Of a stretch of DNA of 64,000 bases, positions 62,301 through 64,000 are shown one piece after another. The number at the start of each line of letters is the position of its first letter. Position 1 is the first letter of the stretch. The DNA lies in contig NZ_AP025492.1 of NCBI RefSeq assembly GCF_024347515.1, positions 1,798,001-1,862,000 on the forward strand. Reading direction: 5' to 3'. A program made the translations under genes and the position numbers. The notes beneath the pieces were generated by a model. It ran no database searches, was not told where the DNA came from, and saw only the letters and a list, made by a program, of their open reading frames with translations. The DNA is from Vibrio gigantis (GTDB lineage Bacteria; Pseudomonadota; Gammaproteobacteria; Enterobacterales; Vibrionaceae).

Positions 62301-64000
62301 TGTTGTCGCCGGCCACGTCTTTACCCGCTTCCACAACCGTGGTGTCTTCACTGTCCGACGCGGTGATGGTCGCACCATCGTTGCTGCCCGTGATGTTCAC
62401 GGTGATCGTTTCGCTCGCCGTGCCATCTTTTGAGGTCACAACCAAGCTGTCCGTTGCCGCATCGTTGGCATTCAGAGCATCGGCTTTGCTTTCATCTAGC
62501 GTATAAGTCCACGCGCCTGTGCTGGCGTTGAACGTGAACGTGCCGTAAGTACCTTCTAGGCTCGCTGGCTCTTGGAACACAGCTTCGCCATCGTCCACAT
62601 CGCTTACGGTCAACTGACCACTTGCGCTGTTGTCGCCGGCCACGTCTTTACCCGCTTCCACAACCGTGGTGTCTTCACTGTCCGACGCGGTGATGGTCGC
62701 ACCATCGTTGCTGCCCGTGATGTTCACGGTGATCGTTTCGCTCGCCGTGCCATCTTTTGAGGTCACAACCAAGCTGTCCGTTGCCGCATCGTTGGCATTC
62801 AGAGCATCGGCTTTGCTTTCATCTAGCGTATAAGTCCACGCGCCTGTGCTGGCGTTGAACGTGAACGTGCCGTAAGTACCTTCTAGGCTCGCTGGCTCTT
62901 GGAACACAGCTTCGCCATCGTCCACATCGCTTACGGTCAACTGACCACTTGCGCTGTTGTCGCCGGCCACGTCTTTACCCGCTTCCACAACCGTGGTGTC
63001 TTCACTGTCCGACGCGGTGATGGTCGCACCATCGTTGCTGCCCGTGATGTTCACGGTGATCGTTTCGCTCGCCGTGCCATCTTTTGAGGTCACAACCAAG
63101 CTGTCCGTTGCCGCATCGTTGGCATTCAGAGCATCGGCTTTGCTTTCATCTAGCGTATAAGTCCACGCGCCTGTGCTGGCGTTGAACGTGAACGTGCCGT
63201 AAGTACCTTCTAGGCTCGCTGGCTCTTGGAACACAGCTTCGCCATCGTCCACATCGCTTACGGTCAACTGACCACTTGCGCTGTTGTCGCCGGCCACGTC
63301 TTTACCCGCTTCCACAACCGTGGTGTCTTCACTGTCCGACGCGGTGATGGTCGCACCATCGTTGCTGCCCGTGATGTTCACGGTGATCGTTTCGCTCGCC
63401 GTGCCATCTTTTGAGGTCACAACCAAGCTGTCCGTTGCCGCATCGTTGGCATTCAGAGCATCGGCTTTGCTTTCATCTAGCGTATAAGTCCACGCGCCTG
63501 TGCTGGCGTTGAACGTGAACGTGCCGTAAGTACCTTCTAGGCTCGCTGGCTCTTGGAACACAGCTTCGCCATCGTCCACATCGCTTACGGTCAACTGACC
63601 ACTTGCGCTGTTGTCGCCGGCCACGTCTTTACCCGCTTCCACAACCGTGGTGTCTTCACTGTCCGACGCGGTGATGGTCGCACCATCGTTGCTGCCCGTG
63701 ATGTTCACGGTGATCGTTTCGCTCGCCGTGCCATCTTTTGAGGTCACAACCAAGCTGTCCGTTGCCGCATCGTTGGCATTCAGAGCATCGGCTTTGCTTT
63801 CATCTAGCGTATAAGTCCACGCGCCTGTGCTGGCGTTGAACGTGAACGTGCCGTAAGTACCTTCTAGGCTCGCTGGCTCTTGGAACACAGCTTCGCCATC
63901 GTCCACATCGCTTACGGTCAACTGACCACTTGCGCTGTTGTCGCCGGCCACGTCTTTACCCGCTTCCACAACCGTGGTGTCTTCACTGTCCGACGCGGTG
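41383..64000 (-). CDS. giant type I-secreted RTX adhesin with VCBS repeat array, 3' part (start outside window)
   Basis: The reading frame is open from the stop at 41383 to the window edge, more than 7,500 codons, and the N-terminus is missing. In protein order it has about 55 VCBS repeats of 109 residues (46026 to edge) and then a unique region (about 45045-46025). A PA14-type domain follows (about 44510-45035; LSGYYYSS, DDGYTILIDG), then a cadherin-like domain (about 44215-44490) and a first RTX-like block (about 43755-44110). Next are a VWA domain with MIDAS residues DTSGSM, the Thr of DGATNYESA and TDGKP (about 42640-43180), and a beta-rich region. A canonical RTX block (41725-41850) and a C-terminal secretion signal of the VC_A0849 subclass complete it. 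This matches LapA/FrhA-type biofilm adhesins exported by a TolC-linked ABC system. No secretion or LapD/LapG genes are in view. Confidence 0.93.
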   Translation of the reverse strand, partial: TASDSEDTTVVEAGKDVAGDNSASGQLTVSDVDDGEAVFQEPASLEGTYGTFTFNASTGAWTYTLDESKADALNANDAATDSLVVTSKDGTASETITVNITGSNDGATITASDSEDTTVVEAGKDVAGDNSASGQLTVSDVDDGEAVFQEPASLEGTYGTFTFNASTGAWTYTLDESKADALNANDAATDSLVVTSKDGTASETITVNITGSNDGATITASDSEDTTVVEAGKDVAGDNSASGQLTVSDVDDGEAVFQEPASLEGTYGTFTFNASTGAWTYTLDESKADALNANDAATDSLVVTSKDGTASETITVNITGSNDGATITASDSEDTTVVEAGKDVAGDNSASGQLTVSDVDDGEAVFQEPASLEGTYGTFTFNASTGAWTYTLDESKADALNANDAATDSLVVTSKDGTASETITVNITGSNDGATITASDSEDTTVVEAGKDVAGDNSASGQLTVSDVDDGEAVFQEPASLEGTYGTFTFNASTGAWTYTLDESKADALNANDAATDSLVVTSKDGTASETITVNITGSNDGATITASDSEDTTVVEAGKDVAGDNSASGQLTVSDVDDGEAVFQEPASLEGTYGTFTFNASTGAWTYTLDESKADALNANDAATDSLVVTSKDGTASETITVNITGSNDGATITASDSEDTTVVEAGKDVAGDNSASGQLTVSDVDDGEAVFQEPASLEGTYGTFTFNASTGAWTYTLDESKADALNANDAATDSLVVTSKDGTASETITVNITGSNDGATITASDSEDTTVVEAGKDVAGDNSASGQLTVSDVDDGEAVFQEPASLEGTYGTFTFNASTGAWTYTLDESKADALNANDAATDSLVVTSKDGTASETITVNITGSNDGATITASDSEDTTVVEAGKDVAGDNSASGQLTVSDVDDGEAVFQEPASLEGTYGTFTFNASTGAWTYTLDESKADALNANDAATDSLVVTSKDGTASETITVNITGSNDGATITASDSEDTTVVEAGKDVAGDNSASGQLTVSDVDDGEAVFQEPASLEGTYGTFTFNASTGAWTYTLDESKADALNANDAATDSLVVTSKDGTASETITVNITGSNDGATITASDSEDTTVVEAGKDVAGDNSASGQLTVSDVDDGEAVFQEPASLEGTYGTFTFNASTGAWTYTLDESKADALNANDAATDSLVVTSKDGTASETITVNITGSNDGATITASDSEDTTVVEAGKDVAGDNSASGQLTVSDVDDGEAVFQEPASLEGTYGTFTFNASTGAWTYTLDESKADALNANDAATDSLVVTSKDGTASETITVNITGSNDGATITASDSEDTTVVEAGKDVAGDNSASGQLTVSDVDDGEAVFQEPASLEGTYGTFTFNASTGAWTYTLDESKADALNANDAATDSLVVTSKDGTASETITVNITGSNDGATITASDSEDTTVVEAGKDVAGDNSASGQLTVSDVDDGEAVFQEPASLEGTYGTFTFNASTGAWTYTLDESKADALNANDAATDSLVVTSKDGTASETITVNITGSNDGATITASDSEDTTVVEAGKDVAGDNSASGQLTVSDVDDGEAVFQEPASLEGTYGTFTFNASTGAWTYTLDESKADALNANDAATDSLVVTSKDGTASETITVNITGSNDGATITASDSEDTTVVEAGKDVAGDNSASGQLTVSDVDDGEAVFQEPASLEGTYGTFTFNASTGAWTYTLDESKADALNANDAATDSLVVTSKDGTASETITVNITGSNDGATITASDSEDTTVVEAGKDVAGDNSASGQLTVSDVDDGEAVFQEPASLEGTYGTFTFNASTGAWTYTLDESKADALNANDAATDSLVVTSKDGTASETITVNITGSNDGATITASDSEDTTVVEAGKDVAGDNSASGQLTVSDVDDGEAVFQEPASLEGTYGTFTFNASTGAWTYTLDESKADALNANDAATDSLVVTSKDGTASETITVNITGSNDGATITASDSEDTTVVEAGKDVAGDNSASGQLTVSDVDDGEAVFQEPASLEGTYGTFTFNASTGAWTYTLDESKADALNANDAATDSLVVTSKDGTASETITVNITGSNDGATITASDSEDTTVVEAGKDVAGDNSASGQLTVSDVDDGEAVFQEPASLEGTYGTFTFNASTGAWTYTLDESKADALNANDAATDSLVVTSKDGTASETITVNITGSNDGATITASDSEDTTVVEAGKDVAGDNSASGQLTVSDVDDGEAVFQEPASLEGTYGTFTFNASTGAWTYTLDESKADALNANDAATDSLVVTSKDGTASETITVNITGSNDGATITASDSEDTTVVEAGKDVAGDNSASGQLTVSDVDDGEAVFQEPASLEGTYGTFTFNASTGAWTYTLDESKADALNANDAATDSLVVTSKDGTASETITVNITGSNDGATITASDSEDTTVVEAGKDVAGDNSASGQLTVSDVDDGEAVFQEPASLEGTYGTFTFNASTGAWTYTLDESKADALNANDAATDSLVVTSKDGTASETITVNITGSNDGATITASDSEDTTVVEAGKDVAGDNSASGQLTVSDVDDGEAVFQEPASLEGTYGTFTFNASTGAWTYTLDESKADALNANDAATDSLVVTSKDGTASETITVNITGSNDGATITASDSEDTTVVEAGKDVAGDNSASGQLTVSDVDDGEAVFQEPASLEGTYGTFTFNASTGAWTYTLDESKADALNANDAATDSLVVTSKDGTASETITVNITGSNDGATITASDSEDTTVVEAGKDVAGDNSASGQLTVSDVDDGEAVFQEPASLEGTYGTFTFNASTGAWTYTLDESKADALNANDAATDSLVVTSKDGTASETITVNITGSNDGATITASDSEDTTVVEAGKDVAGDNSASGQLTVSDVDDGEAVFQEPASLEGTYGTFTFNASTGAWTYTLDESKADALNANDAATDSLVVTSKDGTASETITVNITGSNDGATITASDSEDTTVVEAGKDVAGDNSASGQLTVSDVDDGEAVFQEPASLEGTYGTFTFNASTGAWTYTLDESKADALNANDAATDSLVVTSKDGTASETITVNITGSNDGATITASDSEDTTVVEAGKDVAGDNSASGQLTVSDVDDGEAVFQEPASLEGTYGTFTFNASTGAWTYTLDESKADALNANDAATDSLVVTSKDGTASETITVNITGSNDGATITASDSEDTTVVEAGKDVAGDNSASGQLTVSDVDDGEAVFQEPASLEGTYGTFTFNASTGAWTYTLDESKADALNANDAATDSLVVTSKDGTASETITVNITGSNDGATITASDSEDTTVVEAGKDVAGDNSASGQLTVSDVDDGEAVFQEPASLEGTYGTFTFNASTGAWTYTLDESKADALNANDAATDSLVVTSKDGTASETITVNITGSNDGATITASDSEDTTVVEAGKDVAGDNSASGQLTVSDVDDGEAVFQEPASLEGTYGTFTFNASTGAWTYTLDESKADALNANDAATDSLVVTSKDGTASETITVNITGSNDGATITASDSEDTTVVEAGKDVAGDNSASGQLTVSDVDDGEAVFQEPASLEGTYGTFTFNASTGAWTYTLDESKADALNANDAATDSLVVTSKDGTASETITVNITGSNDGATITASDSEDTTVVEAGKDVAGDNSASGQLTVSDVDDGEAVFQEPASLEGTYGTFTFNASTGAWTYTLDESKADALNANDAATDSLVVTSKDGTASETITVNITGSNDGATITASDSEDTTVVEAGKDVAGDNSASGQLTVSDVDDGEAVFQEPASLEGTYGTFTFNASTGAWTYTLDESKADALNANDAATDSLVVTSKDGTASETITVNITGSNDGATITASDSEDTTVVEAGKDVAGDNSASGQLTVSDVDDGEAVFQEPASLEGTYGTFTFNASTGAWTYTLDESKADALNANDAATDSLVVTSKDGTASETITVNITGSNDGATITASDSEDTTVVEAGKDVAGDNSASGQLTVSDVDDGEAVFQEPASLEGTYGTFTFNASTGAWTYTLDESKADALNANDAATDSLVVTSKDGTASETITVNITGSNDGATITASDSEDTTVVEAGKDVAGDNSASGQLTVSDVDDGEAVFQEPASLEGTYGTFTFNASTGAWTYTLDESKADALNANDAATDSLVVTSKDGTASETITVNITGSNDGATITASDSEDTTVVEAGKDVAGDNSASGQLTVSDVDDGEAVFQEPASLEGTYGTFTFNASTGAWTYTLDESKADALNANDAATDSLVVTSKDGTASETITVNITGSNDGATITASDSEDTTVVEAGKDVAGDNSASGQLTVSDVDDGEAVFQEPASLEGTYGTFTFNASTGAWTYTLDESKADALNANDAATDSLVVTSKDGTASETITVNITGSNDGATITASDSEDTTVVEAGKDVAGDNSASGQLTVSDVDDGEAVFQEPASLEGTYGTFTFNASTGAWTYTLDESKADALNANDAATDSLVVTSKDGTASETITVNITGSNDGATITASDSEDTTVVEAGKDVAGDNSASGQLTVSDVDDGEAVFQEPASLEGTYGTFTFNASTGAWTYTLDESKADALNANDAATDSLVVTSKDGTASETITVNITGSNDGATITASDSEDTTVVEAGKDVAGDNSASGQLTVSDVDDGEAVFQEPASLEGTYGTFTFNASTGAWTYTLDESKADALNANDAATDSLVVTSKDGTASETITVNITGSNDGATITASDSEDTTVVEAGKDVAGDNSASGQLTVSDVDDGEAVFQEPASLEGTYGTFTFNASTGAWTYTLDESKADALNANDAATDSLVVTSKDGTASETITVNITGSNDGATITASDSEDTTVVEAGKDVAGDNSASGQLTVSDVDDGEAVFQEPASLEGTYGTFTFNASTGAWTYTLDESKADALNANDAATDSLVVTSKDGTASETITVNITGSNDGATITASDSEDTTVVEAGKDVAGDNSASGQLTVSDVDDGEAVFQEPASLEGTYGTFTFNASTGAWTYTLDESKADALNANDAATDSLVVTSKDGTASETITVNITGSNDGATITASDSEDTTVVEAGKDVAGDNSASGQLTVSDVDDGEAVFQEPASLEGTYGTFTFNASTGAWTYTLDESKADALNANDAATDSLVVTSKDGTASETITVNITGSNDGATITASDSEDTTVVEAGKDVAGDNSASGQLTVSDVDDGEAVFQEPASLEGTYGTFTFNASTGAWTYTLDESKADALNANDAATDSLVVTSKDGTASETITVNITGSNDGATITASDSEDTTVVEAGKDVAGDNSASGQLTVSDVDDGEAVFQEPASLEGTYGTFTFNASTGAWTYTLDESKADALNANDAATDSLVVTSKDGTASETITVNITGSNDGATITASDSEDTTVVEAGKDVAGDNSASGQLTVSDVDDGEAVFQEPASLEGTYGTFTFNASTGAWTYTLDESKADALNANDAATDSLVVTSKDGTASETITVNITGSNDGATITASDSEDTTVVEAGKDVAGDNSASGQLTVSDVDDGEAVFQEPASLEGTYGTFTFNASTGAWTYTLDESKADALNANDAATDSLVVTSKDGTASETITVNITGSNDGATITASDSEDTTVVEAGKDVAGDNSASGQLTVSDVDDGEAVFQEPASLEGTYGTFTFNASTGAWTYTLDESKADALNANDAATDSLVVTSKDGTASETITVNITGSNDGATITASDSEDTTVVEAGKDVAGDNSASGQLTVSDVDDGEAVFQEPASLEGTYGTFTFNASTGAWTYTLDESKADALNANDAATDSLVVTSKDGTASETITVNITGSNDGATITASDSEDTTVVEAGKDVAGDNSASGQLTVSDVDDGEAVFQEPASLEGTYGTFTFNASTGAWTYTLDESKADALNANDAATDSLVVTSKDGTASETITVNITGSNDGATITASDSEDTTVVEAGKDVAGDNSASGQLTVSDVDDGEAVFQEPASLEGTYGTFTFNASTGAWTYTLDESKADALNANDAATDSLVVTSKDGTASETITVNITGSNDVPTANDFSVTLDNQDEAFFTFDGGQSGSQDNVGDIEDDTAGTPVDVKILEEPLFGNLYDVSGGNKVLIEAGDIISSDAQIEYEQDQNAVDNLDFVASTFENQVGSGTSSVSYLESSVVISAGLYNGASPVGDNISSTPGYLVYDDSGQEDGFGVSKNANSTQGELDVVTGGSQEYISIDYSATGASITEANIEFGSVYGNYFAGNNAGGRIEAIALDENGNVVGTFYFDSDESGENGLTIDSNGNATVNIEVDGGFTELRVFTTQDGSDSPNKNSNITLKGVDVVSADLSEEIDYQSVDSSGLISDEVAQLTITPNTTNANPVAQDDTVSVFGGLSGYYYSSNDSVNGNIDSVQDALNVIASKEADLTFDAKDINYTLNGNNNGLSSQSQFEDFLNDDSGSVEGAVGAHTDGVVQMSGSVYLEVGDYAFKVTADDGYTILIDGVAVATVDQNQSSTTALHDAFTIDSDGYHSIEIVYWDQGGAANLDINLGTVDGNGNYNNGEHDLNDFPLIGDVLSVKEGETLTVDSSLLLANDYDPNTGDTFTIVADGFSSVDGTVLYDQNSGEISFTPNSNVTGSASFTYTIVDSSGLTSSATVTATVAPISNGLAVAANLTSVSGNVADSIVASIESSLANKTVDPTADGDDNHLQTTSGAWLDALGGNDTVVYNSGDHMQVLGREGDDIIVGNDGGLGVVSENLQGGDGSDILVGGIDASTSINLLGDDTGESGDDVLISRSPTTSTAYYGGSGNDVAYLTGQSTDYTFSTVGAPDFRLTHTGTGNANHDFYSIESLYFSDGKFEVQSGNLVKVAEVYELNIDIDLNDNDGSEQVSSLVVSDVPSDVTLSTGTKQADGTWVIDPAELDSEGKLTVIVEAPVDTAPVLTVTAGAYEVDDQGQAVDSEVFADTQTGTVIAPSSGSENGDNTIIGFSGDDVLFGDTGGVVDNSVAPTNYNIALVVDTSGSMRDALNSNSSQSKLDAVKASLIAMLADIASHPGIINLALIGFESSASIEIDLQNLEESDLEQTVNSAINDLTADGATNYESAFDSAKGWFADDDQPSSYENLTFFLTDGKPTVSNSSNSSGSTTQFDEFADSVTAFDELADVSKVRTIGIGDGIDSEILEHFVSDNGSSYTYSSTTTQLANFSSSTGEPWSLENFAVSGGTAVLTNSSILLTDTGDINSSASMISPEFVVASGEASVLTFDASQGSYFGGGDVFGWSVQKFDEQTQAWVSVSSGSSTGSIETDLLHEGKYQLVLSVYEDQSGYTADVYLDNFAIKTVTSTTGDVEIVQSSQGLDAALEEGSNEITLLPVGNDDLSGGAGNDILFGDVINTDNLPWGDNGLVRPDELADGSGMEALTTFLQMLNGTEPTDMEIYEYIKDNHELFNADSDTRGGDDTITGGLGDDILYGQGGDDTLIGGIGDDILTGGEDDDLFKWVDEPFRGDVDTITDFALGEDHLDISLLLPTENTMSDLLEHITIEKVDNGGGDKDLVITISEDAGNSGQTQTIVLDNTGNQFDSVNAQGDGSVISSDLSNLVNQLFVNLPDQ
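41725..41850 (-). repeat. C-terminal RTX nonapeptide calcium-binding repeats
   Basis: The translation shows consecutive GGxGxDxΦx-type units (GGDDTITGGLGDDILYG, GGDDTLIGGIGDDILTG, then EDDDLF). These fold into a beta-roll on binding calcium outside the cell and precede the uncleaved type I secretion signal. Confidence 0.92.
46026..64000 (-). repeat. tandem array of about 55 identical 327-bp VCBS repeats
   Basis: The unit is 327 bp (109 codons), so copy changes keep the reading frame. Coordinates give (64000-46026+1)/327, about 54.97 copies, and the array continues past the edge. Lines 6,540 bp (20 units) apart, such as 46081, 52621 and 59161, are identical base for base, and the translations of all complete units are identical. 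The residue pattern GTFTFNASTGAWTYTLD and LTVSDVDDGE identify a VCBS (Vibrio-Colwellia-Bradyrhizobium-Shewanella) domain. My hand count gives 186 G+C of 327 (57%), well above the flanking DNA. Each unit has 13 Asp, 7 Glu, 3 Lys and no Arg, His, Met or Cys. Confidence 0.97.

Noticed and set aside
46222..63814. Dozens of identical plus-strand open frames of about 62 and 67 codons spaced every 327 bp
   Set aside because: They are the other-frame reading of the VCBS repeat on the minus strand. They have no ribosome-binding sites and recur only because the repeat does.
46026..64000. CRISPR array or other spacer-type repeat
   Set aside because: Units are contiguous, 327 bp long and in frame within a coding region. 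There are no variable spacers.
63969..64000. Translation start of the adhesin at the GTG near 63967-63969
   Set aside because: That GTG is the second Val of a TTVVEAGK stretch present in every unit. The frame stays open to the window edge, so the true start is outside.

Overview
The window is a stretch of Vibrio-type chromosome. Gene content and order are those of a marine gammaproteobacterium of the Vibrionaceae: rlmKL, zapC, pyrD, NAD-GDH, pepN, prc-proQ-msrC, letAB-rsmF, aroH-yajQ, aapJQMP and yccA/tusE/acyP/rlmI. Coding DNA is moderately AT-rich and intrinsic terminators are frequent. I cannot assign a species; the protein sequences look like a Vibrio of the splendidus type, but that is an impression only.

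Layout. 1-4.8 kb: minus-strand housekeeping genes (a glutaredoxin-like fragment, 23S rRNA methylase rlmKL, division protein zapC, pyrimidine gene pyrD with a PurR-like operator and a leader hairpin). 4.8-17.4 kb: minus-strand genes for the giant NAD-glutamate dehydrogenase, a DUF2835 protein under a near-perfect LexA box, aminopeptidase N, a secreted protein of unknown function, and the prc-proQ-msrC cluster. 17.5-24.9 kb: plus-strand ABC exporter, the LetA/LetB (PqiA/MCE) envelope lipid-transport pair and rsmF. Just downstream of rsmF is an unannotated sRNA that closely resembles enterobacterial SdsR (RyeB) and sits in a comparable neighbourhood. 25.1-32 kb: a CvfB-like S1 protein, two little-known proteins, a PEP-synthase-like pseudoenzyme divergent from a tryptophan-type DAHP synthase (aroH) with yajQ, and a CysG whose methyltransferase half has decayed. 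32.4-36.7 kb: the aapJQMP general L-amino-acid ABC importer. 37-41.3 kb: yccA (with a sigma-32-like promoter), tusE, acyP, a chemotaxis receptor and rlmI.

41.4-64 kb: the 3' end of an enormous minus-strand gene for a type I-secreted RTX adhesin. Its last roughly 1,550 residues carry a unique linker, a PA14-type domain, a cadherin-like domain, a VWA domain with MIDAS, two blocks of RTX-like calcium repeats and a type I secretion signal. Everything upstream, to the window edge, is a tandem array of about 55 apparently identical 327-bp (109-residue) VCBS repeats, nearly 18 kb. The array is more GC-rich than its surroundings and strongly acidic. The start of the gene, any LapG-type cleavage site and the secretion genes lie outside the window.

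The most notable items are the homogeneous VCBS array, the SdsR-like sRNA, the LexA-controlled DUF2835 gene, the PpsA-like pseudoenzyme beside aroH, and the truncated CysG.
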